Below, in pieces: positions 24,618-33,833 of a stretch of 43,628 bases of DNA; within the stretch, counting starts at the first letter, position 1; the number at the start of each line of letters is the position of its first letter. Below the pieces are notes generated by a model. That model did not search any database and had not been told where the DNA came from. It saw only the letters and a program-made list of their open reading frames with translations. This DNA comes from a virus. A program made the position numbers and the translations under genes. The stretch is taken from positions 1-43,628 of IMG/VR virus record IMGVR_UViG_3300042891_000945. The stretch is one strand, 5' to 3'.

Positions 24618-27401
24618 ATGATATCACAAGAAGAAATAAAAAGTTTCCTAGAAGGGAACGATCCTGAGGAACATATTGTTTCCGTAGAGTTTGATTACGT
24701 ATCAGACCACATTTTCAAAATTAAAGAAGTACCTGGTAAAGGTAAAATTATACAACAAGATTCGTTAATAGCGTTTGCTTGGGTTGGTGACCTACGTGGT
24801 CTTAACTTTTACGAAGGATCAAAAGCATTGCAAAAACAAGCGATGGGTAAATATGGTATCCTCATAGAAAAACTCCGAACAGATGGTAATGAACGATTAG
24901 AAGAAGGATTAACCTTTATGGTTAAATCCATTAAAGGATATCGTTCTTTAACCCAATTCTTCCGTGATGGTGGAATTGACCCTTGGGGTGAAAAGGCAAA
25001 AGATAAAATCCTAATGGTTTCTCCTGTGGAACAATACCTCATCTCAAAAGAGAAAAGATTGTTTAAAGGGTTTGATGAATACAATGATATTACTAGATTT
25101 GTATTTGACCTTGAGACGACCGCATTAGAACCTAAAGATGGTCGTATCTTTATGATTGGAATGAAAACAAATAAAGGATTCCAAAAAGTTATTGAATGTT
25201 CAAATGAAGATGAGGAACGAGCAGGACTTGTGGAGTTCTTTAAAACAATAGACCAACTTAAACCATCAATTATTGCGGGTTATAACTCAGCAAACTTTGA
25301 CTGGTTTTGGATATTTGAAAGATGTAAGGCACTTCATTTAGATATTAAGAAGATTGCAATATCAATGAATGGTAGAAAGACAATATCACAAAGAGAGTCA
25401 ATGTTAAAGTTGGCAAATGAGGTTGAAAGGTTTAATCAAGTTCAAATGTGGGGATATAATGTAATTGATATTATTCACTCAGTTCGTAGATCACAAGCAA
25501 TCAACTCAAATATCAAAGAGGCAGGGTTGAAATATATTACCAAGTTTATTGATGCCGAAGCAAAAGATCGTATCTATATTGACCACACAAGTATTGGTCC
25601 AATGTATGCAGAAAAAGATGAGTATTGGTTAAATACCGAAAATGGTAAATACAAAAAAGTAGGGATTGATTCAAAGGTAGATGATATATGTGTAAGACGA
25701 GGAGACGTATACCTTAAAACAACAGGGGACGACATAGTTGAGCGTTATCTTGACGATGACCTTGAGGAAACGTTGATTGTGGATGACGAGTTCAACCAAG
25801 CAACGTTTCTATTAGCATCATTGGTTCCAACAACATATGAAAGAGCATCCACAATGGGAACGGCAACATTATGGAAAATGGTAATGTTAGCTTGGTCATA
25901 CAAATATGGTTTGGCAATACCACAGAAAAAAGAACGAAGAAGTTTTGTTGGTGGTTTATCACGTTTACTTAAAGTAGGTTATTCTAAGGACGTTCTTAAG
26001 CTTGACTACTCGTCACTATACCCATCCATTCAGTTAGTTCACGACGTGTTCCCTGAGTGTGATATAACGGGAGCAATGAAGGGGTTATTAACCTACTTCC
26101 GTAACTCTCGTATTATGTATAAGAACTTGGCGGCAGAATATAAGACTATTGATAAGAAGAAATCAACATCTTTTGACCGTAAACAATTACCTATTAAGAT
26201 CTTTATCAATGCGTTCTTCGGATCATTGTCAGCACCACAGGTATTTCCGTGGGGAGATATTGACATGGGTGAACAGATTACTTGTACAGGTAGGCAATAC
26301 CTACGACAAATGTTAAAGTTCTTTAGTAAACGAGGATATAGCCCTCTTGTGTGTGACACCGATGGTATGAACTTCTCATTACCTGATGGTGGTGTTGATG
26401 ACAGAGTTTATATAGGTAAAGGAAAAAATTGGTTGGTTAAAGAGGGTAAAGAATATCGTGGTTATGATGCTGATGTTGCAGAGTTTAATGATATCTTTAT
26501 GAAAGGTGAAATGGGCCTTGATTGCGATGGTACTTGGGATTCTTGTATTAACTTGGCTCGTAAGAACTACGCAACAATGGAACAAAATGGTAAAGTTAAA
26601 CTAACAGGTAATAGTATTAAGTCCAAGAAGATGCCAAAATACATTGAGAAGTTTTTGGATAAGGGAGTTAAACAATTACTTAGAGGTGAAGGTAAAGAAT
26701 TTATTGAATGGTATTATGAGTATATCCAAAAGATATTTGACCAAAGAGTTCCATTGGCTGAAATCGCATCCAAATCAAGAGTTAAATTAAGTGTTGAGGA
26801 TTACATCAAACGTAGTAAACAAACTACTAAAGCGGGTAATCTTAATTCACGAATGGCTCATATGGAACTTCTTATTAGAGATGGGATACAATCAAATCTT
26901 GGAGATACAATCCTTTATGTTAACAACGGAACAAAGGCATCTCATGGTGATGTTCAGAAAGTTAATGAAAAAATGACTAAGAAGGAAAAAGATGAATACT
27001 TTGAGAAACACGGTAAAATGCCAGTACTTGGTTCACACGTAGAATTAAATTGTTATCGTATTGAACCATCGGATTTAGAAAATAACCCCGAAATGTTAGG
27101 GGAATATAATATCCAAAGAGCAATTGCAACTTTTAACAAACGAGTTGAACCTTTGATGATTGTATTTGATGATGAGGTTAGAGATACTTTATTAGTTAAG
27201 GATCCTGAAGATAGAAGTTTCTATACATCAGACCAATGTAAATTGATTAATGGTAAACCATTTAGTCCTGGTGACCAAGATGATGTTTACGAAAATTTAA
27301 TTAAAATGGAACAAGGTGAAGTAGAGTTTTGGGAATCTGTCGGTATTGATCCAAACTATATGTATGGATTGGCCGAAGAAGGTTGGGAAGAGTTCGTGTG
27401 A
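24618..27401 (+). CDS. family B DNA polymerase with 3'-5' exonuclease
   Basis: The 927-residue replicative polymerase is close in size to T4 gp43. The exonuclease Asp-Glu pair is in FVFDLETTAL (Asp164, Glu166), and a second exonuclease block is IIAGYNSANFDWFW. Polymerase motif A is LKLDYSSLYPS (Asp463), motif B is KIFINAFFGS (Lys527, Asn531), and motif C is VCDTDGMNF (Asp580, Asp582), with Gly where most family B enzymes have Ser. The N-terminal 150 residues match the T4-type N-terminal domain only loosely. The gene stands alone on the plus strand, between the fibre module and convergent minus-strand genes; no other replication gene is near except the helicase at 30-31.8 kb. Confidence 0.95.
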   Translation: MISQEEIKSFLEGNDPEEHIVSVEFDYVSDHIFKIKEVPGKGKIIQQDSLIAFAWVGDLRGLNFYEGSKALQKQAMGKYGILIEKLRTDGNERLEEGLTFMVKSIKGYRSLTQFFRDGGIDPWGEKAKDKILMVSPVEQYLISKEKRLFKGFDEYNDITRFVFDLETTALEPKDGRIFMIGMKTNKGFQKVIECSNEDEERAGLVEFFKTIDQLKPSIIAGYNSANFDWFWIFERCKALHLDIKKIAISMNGRKTISQRESMLKLANEVERFNQVQMWGYNVIDIIHSVRRSQAINSNIKEAGLKYITKFIDAEAKDRIYIDHTSIGPMYAEKDEYWLNTENGKYKKVGIDSKVDDICVRRGDVYLKTTGDDIVERYLDDDLEETLIVDDEFNQATFLLASLVPTTYERASTMGTATLWKMVMLAWSYKYGLAIPQKKERRSFVGGLSRLLKVGYSKDVLKLDYSSLYPSIQLVHDVFPECDITGAMKGLLTYFRNSRIMYKNLAAEYKTIDKKKSTSFDRKQLPIKIFINAFFGSLSAPQVFPWGDIDMGEQITCTGRQYLRQMLKFFSKRGYSPLVCDTDGMNFSLPDGGVDDRVYIGKGKNWLVKEGKEYRGYDADVAEFNDIFMKGEMGLDCDGTWDSCINLARKNYATMEQNGKVKLTGNSIKSKKMPKYIEKFLDKGVKQLLRGEGKEFIEWYYEYIQKIFDQRVPLAEIASKSRVKLSVEDYIKRSKQTTKAGNLNSRMAHMELLIRDGIQSNLGDTILYVNNGTKASHGDVQKVNEKMTKKEKDEYFEKHGKMPVLGSHVELNCYRIEPSDLENNPEMLGEYNIQRAIATFNKRVEPLMIVFDDEVRDTLLVKDPEDRSFYTSDQCKLINGKPFSPGDQDDVYENLIKMEQGEVEFWESVGIDPNYMYGLAEEGWEEFV

Positions 27402-27409
27402 TGAGGTGT

Positions 27410-27760
27410 TTATGACATCTTCAACCCGTCTGAAGATAGGATATACCAGTTACCCTGAACAAATTGAAATTGGACACAAGCCCCTTTTTCTAATAATAGT
27501 TCATCCCACTCCTCATCAATTTTTCCTGTGTTAGGTTTAACTAAAACACTAACCAATGATTTTATAATAACACGATTGGTGGTTTCAGAGTTTAATAAAA
27601 TTTCTGATCCACCGATTGTTTTAACAATAATTAAATCCTCACCATTGGTAGTGTAATTTTTTTCAAACAAAATTAAATTATCATATTCAGTTCTGTCTTC
27701 TATTACGATATTTTGTTTCATTACTGTTTTTCTTATTGGTATTTCTTTAATTATTGGCAT
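27410..27760 (-). CDS. small hypothetical protein, 116 aa, probably virion-associated
   Basis: A soluble, beta-rich protein (alternating short hydrophobic strands such as DLIIVKTIGGSEILL and CVQFQFVQGNWYIL) with no known domain that I can name. Its ATG at 27760 is one base after the stop of the probable neck gene, so the two are co-translated. The C-terminal phrase FQFVQGNWYILSS resembles ends seen in phage head- or neck-decorating proteins, but this is weak. It converges on the DNA polymerase gene with eight bases between stops. Confidence 0.55.
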   Translation of the reverse strand: MPIIKEIPIRKTVMKQNIVIEDRTEYDNLILFEKNYTTNGEDLIIVKTIGGSEILLNSETTNRVIIKSLVSVLVKPNTGKIDEEWDELLLEKGACVQFQFVQGNWYILSSDGLKMS

Positions 27761-27761
27761 A

Positions 27762-28886
27762 TTAAATAACGTAAATTTGTCTTGGCATTGCCCTAAATTT
27801 CATTGCCTTATTTAAGCTTTCAGCAATTAACGCTTCACGTTCCATTACCTTTTCAGGTTTTAATCTTGTTAGACGACCTTCAGCACCAATTAACTCTTCA
27901 ATTAATTTTGATTTTTCATCTTTTGCCTCAGTTGCTAATGCGGCATAATCCATAGTTAAATCACCATCAGGGGATTTAAGGTTACCACTGAATTTACCTC
28001 TTACTCTTGCCAATGTTTCTTTACAATATGCAATAAACCATCTTCTAACCCAAACTTGAGCCGGATTATTAAGATCTAACCAACTAATTTTATCGTAAGG
28101 TACGTCAGAAGGTAATTTAATAATATCAGGATTGTTTTTTAAACATTCGTCCCTATCTTCAGGACCAACATCATAATACCAATACCAAACTCTACCTTTC
28201 ATCATTGTGGAATTACCAAAGTCAAATTTACCACCAGGAGTGTTCATTAAGTGAACTGCTTTCTTACCTCCCGGTAATGCGGTTACCCTATACGTTAAAT
28301 CTCCCGAAATAATTCTTTTTTGAATGTTGATCTCTTGCATTCTTAATAACATATCAAACGCTGGCATCATAAAATAACTTCCTGCCATGTTACCCATTTG
28401 TGCGAATCCACCTGCTCCACCAATACCACCACCAAATTCTCCAAATCCAAATCCTGCCCCAAACATTGAATTATTTAAAGTTGCTGGTGTAAACCATAAC
28501 AATTCATTAAGTTCTCTGTTTTCAGGGATTTCGTATATTTGTTGGTTATGAACTAATTGTATAAAATCTTTTTTCAATACTGAATCACCACCCGCTTGTA
28601 GACCTACAATTTTAGAGTAAGCATAAGTGTATCGTGTTTCGTAATCTAAACTTCTTGTTGTAAACGCTTTTGATAATGATTGGGTGTCCATATTTAAGTT
28701 ATACAAATTAGTCCACTGAGATTCAGTTAACCAATCTTGGACGTATTGTGAATATTCGTCAATAGAAAATTCAAGAAGAGTGTCCATTTGTTCCTCTTCC
28801 AATTCTACACTTCTAAGTGGTGCACCTAAAACGTGTTTCACTTTTTTGTATAGGTCACTTCTTTCTGGTTCGCTAATTATTGACAT
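27762..28886 (-). CDS. probable neck/connector protein (T4 gp13/gp14-like)
   Basis: The 374-residue protein has a helical N-terminus (DLYKKVKHVLGAPLRSVELE), a glycine-rich insert at about 142-170 (GFGFGE, GGGIGGAGG), a WYWYYDVGPEDRDEC block, and LDLNNPAQVWVRRWFIAYCK followed by ARVRGKFSG, a segment that I associate with neck or head-completion proteins of marine T4-like phages. Neck proteins join the portal to the tail. It is larger than T4 gp13 (about 309 residues), partly because of the Gly-rich insert. Its minus orientation, opposite to the tail genes, is unusual for this group. The identity is probable, not certain. Confidence 0.55.
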   Translation of the reverse strand: MSIISEPERSDLYKKVKHVLGAPLRSVELEEEQMDTLLEFSIDEYSQYVQDWLTESQWTNLYNLNMDTQSLSKAFTTRSLDYETRYTYAYSKIVGLQAGGDSVLKKDFIQLVHNQQIYEIPENRELNELLWFTPATLNNSMFGAGFGFGEFGGGIGGAGGFAQMGNMAGSYFMMPAFDMLLRMQEINIQKRIISGDLTYRVTALPGGKKAVHLMNTPGGKFDFGNSTMMKGRVWYWYYDVGPEDRDECLKNNPDIIKLPSDVPYDKISWLDLNNPAQVWVRRWFIAYCKETLARVRGKFSGNLKSPDGDLTMDYAALATEAKDEKSKLIEELIGAEGRLTRLKPEKVMEREALIAESLNKAMKFRAMPRQIYVI

Positions 28887-28898
28887 ATGAGTTTTATT

Positions 28899-28906
28899 TA
28901 TAAATA
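28899..28906 (-). promoter_or_regulatory. TATTTATA motif before the neck-like gene
   Basis: Read on the minus strand, the motif ends 12 bases before the ATG at 28886, matching the plus-strand spacing. Confidence 0.5.
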
Positions 28907-28911
28907 TCTTA

Positions 28912-30000
28912 TTATTTTGTTCTTAACAAATATAATTCGTTAACAAATTCCCAATTAACGTGATTCCAAAAATTATTTATATATTCGTCACGTTTATTAC
29001 GATATTTTAGATAGTATGCGTGTTCCCACACATCAAGTCCTAATAGTGGATACCCACCATCTTTAACCACATTCATTAATGGATTATCTTGATTGGATGT
29101 AGATATAATTTTTAATCTATTATTCTTAGTTAAAATTAACCAAGCCCATCCTGATCCAAATCTATCTTTAGCAACCTGATTAAATTCGTCTTTTAATTTT
29201 TTAATATTTCCGTATTGTTTTGTAATTTTTTCAAATACTTCACCACTTGGTTTTTGTTTGGTTGGACTTAACATTTTCCAAAATAAAGCGTGATTAAAAG
29301 CACCACCAGCATTATTTCTAACTTTAGTATCATACTTACTAATGTTTTTGATTATATCTTCTAATTCAACATCTCCTTTTTTATTTGATAAGGCATCATT
29401 TAATTTCTTAACATAACCTTTATAATGTTTGTTGTAATGGATATCCATAGTTTCAGGATCTACAAATTGTTTCATTGATGAATATGAATATGGTAATTTT
29501 TCAATACCAATTTTTTTCATTTCCATTATAAAATCTTTTTTGATATTTTGTTTTTCTGAAATTAAAATTTGTTCATTAATAAGATTAATTTTATTGTTAA
29601 TCCCTTTTAATCCTTCAAAAACATATTCATTGAATTGTGGATATTCTTCTTCAAACATTTTAATTAGTCTACCACCATATGCATTTGCCTCATCTTCATT
29701 CTGACCACCTATGTTTGGACCTTGTTCTCTTTTAAGGACATTTCTTTGGTAGGCGTGAACCCACTCATGAGCTAATGTTCTCATTATATCACGATTTAAT
29801 CTACCATCAGTTAATACTTTAATGCCATCTGTTGGGTGTTGACTACCTGTAGACATTCCACCTGTTTTTTTACCCACAAATTGAATAGTGATATCATCCT
29901 TTAATTGATAATTCTTTTGTAAGAATTTAATAAAGGTGTGAATTAACTCGTTATACTTTGAATCAAGACCTGAATTTATACGTTTGATGTTTACTTTCAT
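28912..30000 (-). CDS. zinc metallopeptidase-like domain fused to Fe/Mn superoxide dismutase
   Basis: Residues 1-130 look like a gluzincin peptidase: LAHEWVHAYQRN carries HExxH (78-82), and a Glu in NEDEANAYGG (about 102-104) can be the third zinc ligand. A helical linker (131-165) leads to a complete Fe/Mn superoxide dismutase (166-362). The four metal ligands are present: His188 (DIHYNKHYKGYV), His237 (AFNHALFW), Asp323 and His327 (LDVWEHAYY). The active-site Gln lies at 304 in SNQDNP, with Gly at the alternative position (NNAGGAFNH), the manganese-type pattern. The dismutase turns superoxide into peroxide and oxygen. It has its own upstream motif and sits next to the neck gene. The fusion is unusual; whether it is packaged in virions is unknown. 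Confidence 0.85.
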   Translation of the reverse strand: MKVNIKRINSGLDSKYNELIHTFIKFLQKNYQLKDDITIQFVGKKTGGMSTGSQHPTDGIKVLTDGRLNRDIMRTLAHEWVHAYQRNVLKREQGPNIGGQNEDEANAYGGRLIKMFEEEYPQFNEYVFEGLKGINNKINLINEQILISEKQNIKKDFIMEMKKIGIEKLPYSYSSMKQFVDPETMDIHYNKHYKGYVKKLNDALSNKKGDVELEDIIKNISKYDTKVRNNAGGAFNHALFWKMLSPTKQKPSGEVFEKITKQYGNIKKLKDEFNQVAKDRFGSGWAWLILTKNNRLKIISTSNQDNPLMNVVKDGGYPLLGLDVWEHAYYLKYRNKRDEYINNFWNHVNWEFVNELYLLRTK

Positions 30001-30004
30001 TAAT

Positions 30005-30012
30005 GATAAATA
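30005..30012 (-). promoter_or_regulatory. TATTTATC motif before the peptidase-dismutase gene
   Basis: On the minus strand the motif ends only four bases before the ATG at 30000, closer than elsewhere; a nearly leaderless transcript or a later start would be implied. Confidence 0.3.
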
Positions 30013-30031
30013 TTATCAATAACAAAAAGAT

Positions 30032-31801
30032 TTATCTTCTCTTGTTAATTAAACCAAGAATTTCCTCAACAACATCACCAACGTTTTCAGGTTGTTGATC
30101 ACCCATAACGGTTCTAATGATTTCTTTTTTACGATTTAGTATGTCATATACCGCACCTTCTATTGTATTTTCATACAATGGGTAATAAACAAGTACATTA
30201 GATTTTTGACCATAACGATACGCTCTATCTTCAGCCTGAGCGTGTTCAGCGGGAACAAATGATAGGTCATTCATAATAACAACCTCAGCGGCAGTTAAAG
30301 TTAAACCAACACCGGCAGCTTTTAAATTCCCCACAAATACTTTAATCTTATCGTTCTCTTGAAACTCATCAACTGCGTTTTGACGATGAGGTTTGGAACA
30401 ACTACCATCTAAATAAACTGCTTGTTTACCAAAGTGTTGGTAAATTGTTTGTAATGTATCCGTGAAATTAGTAAAGATTATAACTTTCTTACCTTGTTCA
30501 ACGATGTTCTCCGCAAATTCAATCGTTTGTTTTGTTTTTTCATTTGCAATAACCTTCCTTACTTTCATCAATTTTGAGAACTGAACGGTAAGAGAGGATG
30601 ACTCATCCTTTTTGTTATCAAACCAATCATAATACTCACCCATCAGTTCTTCATACTCTTTTGATTTCAAACGAAGATATACAGGAGAAATAATTTTATC
30701 GGGAAGATCCAATACATCTTCTTTTAATCTACGAAGTATCTGTTTTGAAGTTCTATCTCTTAACTCTTCCAAATTAGATGCCCCCGTTACGTTCCAAACT
30801 TTTCTTCTACCCGCCATAAATTGGTAACCCTGACAATAACGAATAGCGTAAGCCATCCAATTTTGTGCAACAGGTGATTCAATAATATTCAGTAAGTTAT
30901 AATAGTTCATTGGACGAGAAGTCATTGGAGTTCCCGTTAATAACCAAACTCTTTTAATATCCTTAACAAAATGATTTATGATTTTTGTTCGTTGAGCTTG
31001 GGGATTTGAAATCATATGTGCCTCATCTAAAATAACAAGGTCAAAGTTTGATTGATTTAATATTGATCCATTTTTCTTTTTTGGGCCAGTATCGTGGAAA
31101 TTTTTTAGGATATCATAATTAACGATAACAAAATCAGATTCAGTTGAAAATTTCTTACCTTCTGCAATATAAACAGGTCTATCTGAATAATTTTCAATTT
31201 CACGTTGCCAGTTAATCTTTAATGATGCGGGACAAATAATTAATATTTTCTTTGATCCTGTCTCTAAAGCAGCAATGATTGTTGCAGTGGTCTTTCCAAG
31301 ACCCATATCATCAGCAAGAATGAATCGTCTTGATCCTGCCAACTTCTCTACGGCTTCTTTTTGATGTTCCAATGGAGGTCGGTGATCATATTTAGAATAA
31401 TCTACCTCAACTTTCTCAACATTGTGAGTTTTAATTAAAGAAGATTTAGGAACCCAAAATTCTGTTAAAGGATCCTTCTCAAAGAACTTACCCCAAATAT
31501 GATATGATTTTTCTTTCTCAACCAATAATTTCTCAATGTAAATTTTTTCAGGAGTTTCCATCAAATATCTTTCCTCTGCAAACTTTTTAGCAAAATACGT
31601 ATCAAGATCAACCCACTTACGAGCAACCTTAGGAACCGTATCAAAATAATTTATAATGTAATCCGATTGAGTTCTTGTTGGGTAAAACTTTTTACTAGTT
31701 TCTTTTTTTGTTTTTAGATACAATATATGATTGTTGGCACCCGAATACGAGTCCAATAAGGACAAAGCTTTATGCTCTATTAGTGACGGGGCAACTTCCA
31801 A
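30032..31801 (-). CDS. SNF2-like superfamily 2 helicase/translocase
   Basis: A DNA-dependent ATPase of the SNF2 (SMARCAL1/HARP-like) type. In the longest frame (608 residues from 31858) Walker A is LADDMGLGKTT (183-191), the DEAH box is at 278-281, WLLTGTP is motif III, VFVGNLKAAGVGLTLTAA is motif V and QAEDRAYRYGQ is motif VI. The family remodels forks and joint molecules; T4 UvsW has an analogous role. No ATG exists in frame before residue 100, yet residues 35-99 look coding (YLKTKKETSKKFYPTRTQ), so a TTG start is likely. I chose the TTG at 31801; the one at 31858 would run into the leader of the divergent gene. Confidence 0.85.
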   Translation of the reverse strand: MEVAPSLIEHKALSLLDSYSGANNHILYLKTKKETSKKFYPTRTQSDYIINYFDTVPKVARKWVDLDTYFAKKFAEERYLMETPEKIYIEKLLVEKEKSYHIWGKFFEKDPLTEFWVPKSSLIKTHNVEKVEVDYSKYDHRPPLEHQKEAVEKLAGSRRFILADDMGLGKTTATIIAALETGSKKILIICPASLKINWQREIENYSDRPVYIAEGKKFSTESDFVIVNYDILKNFHDTGPKKKNGSILNQSNFDLVILDEAHMISNPQAQRTKIINHFVKDIKRVWLLTGTPMTSRPMNYYNLLNIIESPVAQNWMAYAIRYCQGYQFMAGRRKVWNVTGASNLEELRDRTSKQILRRLKEDVLDLPDKIISPVYLRLKSKEYEELMGEYYDWFDNKKDESSSLTVQFSKLMKVRKVIANEKTKQTIEFAENIVEQGKKVIIFTNFTDTLQTIYQHFGKQAVYLDGSCSKPHRQNAVDEFQENDKIKVFVGNLKAAGVGLTLTAAEVVIMNDLSFVPAEHAQAEDRAYRYGQKSNVLVYYPLYENTIEGAVYDILNRKKEIIRTVMGDQQPENVGDVVEEILGLINKRR

Positions 31802-31836
31802 AATTTTGTTTTTTATAAAAATAACAATAAAAAAGA

Positions 31837-31844
31837 TATTTATC
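31837..31844 (+). promoter_or_regulatory. TATTTATC motif before the connector-like operon
   Basis: The motif ends 15 bases before the ATG at 31860 and would drive the three-gene set up to 33833. Confidence 0.4.
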
Positions 31845-31859
31845 AATAAATACGACAAA

Positions 31860-32372
31860 ATGGCGAATAGAGTTCCTATAACAAGATTAGGTAAATTTTT
31901 TGGTGATAACGATTTTAACCTTGAGGTTGAGATGGGTCAAGAGTGGTTGGTTGGTGATATGAATTTCACTTGTGTACTTTATAGAGTTGATAAAGTAAAA
32001 ACCAAAATTGATGATGTGTATGGTGAAACGGTTAAGGACGGTGTTAAATTTTTACCACCTGTTGAGTTTAACGCATATATTGGAATTGCCGCACCTGAAA
32101 ATAAATTCTTGGGTTCCACAAAAATGGATCAACTTGAACCTGGTAATATTACAATGTCGGTTTATTTAAAAACTTTAGAAGATTTAGAAATTGATATTCA
32201 GTTTGGTGATTATGTTGGTTATTACGATACGGAAAGTTTTGTGAGGTACTATACTGTTGTTAACGATGGTCGTGTTACTTCAGATATAAAACATACTTAT
32301 AAAGGATATAAACCTTTTTATAGAACAATAATTGGATCACCTGTCGGACCAAACGAATTTAGAGGATTATGA
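31860..32372 (+). CDS. probable head-tail connector or neck protein, 170 aa
   Basis: A soluble protein of mixed strands with PPVEFNAYIGIAAPE, LEIDIQFGDYVGYYDTESFV and a conserved-looking end FYRTIIGSPVGPNEFRG. I do not recognise a named family. The position before the tail sheath, and the ATGA overlap with the next gene, suggest a head-completion or neck role like T4 gp14 or gp15. The ATG at 31860 is used; a TTG at 31731 in frame lies in the helicase gene and is rejected because the ATG has a proper upstream motif. Confidence 0.5.
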   Translation: MANRVPITRLGKFFGDNDFNLEVEMGQEWLVGDMNFTCVLYRVDKVKTKIDDVYGETVKDGVKFLPPVEFNAYIGIAAPENKFLGSTKMDQLEPGNITMSVYLKTLEDLEIDIQFGDYVGYYDTESFVRYYTVVNDGRVTSDIKHTYKGYKPFYRTIIGSPVGPNEFRGL

Positions 32373-32794
32373 AAATAATAGCTGATGAAAAAGAAGGGTT
32401 GTTAAAAAATAAAATTAACAATTTAATTGGTAAAAAAGTAATGTGTTATTATGACTTACATAGACACACATTTTCGGTGACTTATAATGGACTTGTTATG
32501 TTAAAGGCAGACTATTTAAAATTAAATGATGTTGAGTTTAGAGTAAGACAAGGTGGAAAACAAAAAGTAAGAGACAAAAAAAGAAAAAATGTTCATGCAT
32601 TTGTTATCGGTAATTTAGATGATTATTGTGAATTTCCTTGTGGGAATATTCCTGTACCTGAATCAAATGATGTGGTTACATACAATCCTTACAAATATGA
32701 TTCTTTTGTTAATAAAATAACGGAAGAACCAATTTATAAGTCAAATGAAATTGAAATGATTAACATTAAAGATAAAATATTTTTAATAAACTAA
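32369..32794 (+). CDS. conserved phage hypothetical protein, 141 aa
   Basis: The core LIGKKVMCYYDLHRHTFSVTYNG followed by FRVRQGGKQKVRDKKRKNVHAFVIG (written here in two parts) resembles a small protein that I have seen repeatedly in large myoviruses, with a basic segment and a KNVHAFV motif. Its function is not known to me. Its start overlaps the previous stop (ATGA), and the next gene follows after one base, so it is translated with two structural-type genes. The C-terminal third is poorly conserved in appearance. Confidence 0.6.
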   Translation: MKIIADEKEGLLKNKINNLIGKKVMCYYDLHRHTFSVTYNGLVMLKADYLKLNDVEFRVRQGGKQKVRDKKRKNVHAFVIGNLDDYCEFPCGNIPVPESNDVVTYNPYKYDSFVNKITEEPIYKSNEIEMINIKDKIFLIN

Positions 32795-32795
32795 T

Positions 32796-33833
32796 ATGGG
32801 GTTACCTAAAAAAATAAAAAAAGACATATCATTAATACCTAAGAAGACACTTCTTCCTAGACGACATGAGATTGCCGATATGATTTCGGAAGATGGTACT
32901 TATTTACCTAAAAGTTTATTACACGCTGATTTAGATAGAGGGTTTTTAGATTTTGTTAAAGACGGACTTAAAACCGTAGTTGAAGGAAAAACGGTACCAA
33001 TGGTGGATGTTTTAATAACAACACAAAATTGGGCTCAATTTGTTGAGACATGGGATTTTGAAAATATTGATAAGAATGTTGAACCGCCATTCATTACGGT
33101 GATCAGAACACCTGAAGTTAAATATGGTAATAACCCTGCGGTTATGTATAATATTCCAAACAGAAAATTATATTACTATGCTAAAGTACCAACTTGGGAT
33201 GGACAACGTCATGGAATGGATATTTACAAGATACCACAACCTGTTCCTGTTGATATAAAATACACCGTTGTAATTGTTTGTAATAGAATGAGGGAGTTAA
33301 ATAAATTCAATCAAATTGTATTAGAAAAATTTTCATCAAGACAATCATACCAAACTATTAAAGGACATTATATCCCAATTATAAATGATGATGTTATTGA
33401 TGAATCAATTTTGGATTTGGAAAAGAGAAAAGTATACATTCAAAAATATACTTTTACAATGATGGGATTCTTAATTGATGAAGATCAATTTGAGGTACAA
33501 CCCGCAGTTACAAGAATATTCCAAATATACGAAACTGAAAGTAAAATTAAAAAAAGAAAACCTAAAAAAGAAGTTCCTATTTCACCCCAAACTGCAACCT
33601 TTACATATTCAGATGTTGACACAGAAAAGGAGGAAACTTTTTATTATACCGTGAATATGCGTTTTATGGATAGTAAAAATGTGGATTCATATTCTGTTTT
33701 CATTAATGGTGATTACTATGGTGATGATGTATTAGTAATATTAGTTAATAATGGGGATGTAATTAAAATAACAATTATTAAAGATAATCCTTCTGAACAA
33801 TCTTCAATAGTATTTACTGAAGAGTTACTTTAA
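32796..33833 (+). CDS. probable tail-completion or connector structural protein, 345 aa
   Basis: The N-terminal two thirds (1-245) look like a compact structural domain with VDVLITTQNWAQFVETWDFE, a later PPFITVIRTPEVKYGNNP, and YTVVIVCNRMRELNKFNQ. A basic hinge (KIKKRKPKKE, about 252-261) leads to a short C-terminal beta domain (about 268-345). The location between a neck-like gene and the tail sheath is where T4 carries gp15, the tail terminator; the size (T4 gp15 about 272) fits if the C-terminal beta domain is an addition. The gp15 link is inference from position and not from a motif. Its stop overlaps the end of an opposing small gene. Confidence 0.5.
   Translation: MGLPKKIKKDISLIPKKTLLPRRHEIADMISEDGTYLPKSLLHADLDRGFLDFVKDGLKTVVEGKTVPMVDVLITTQNWAQFVETWDFENIDKNVEPPFITVIRTPEVKYGNNPAVMYNIPNRKLYYYAKVPTWDGQRHGMDIYKIPQPVPVDIKYTVVIVCNRMRELNKFNQIVLEKFSSRQSYQTIKGHYIPIINDDVIDESILDLEKRKVYIQKYTFTMMGFLIDEDQFEVQPAVTRIFQIYETESKIKKRKPKKEVPISPQTATFTYSDVDTEKEETFYYTVNMRFMDSKNVDSYSVFINGDYYGDDVLVILVNNGDVIKITIIKDNPSEQSSIVFTEELL

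Noticed and set aside
31731-31859. TTG-started N-terminal extension of the connector-like gene
   Set aside because: It overlaps the helicase coding region, and the ATG at 31860 has a well-placed upstream motif.
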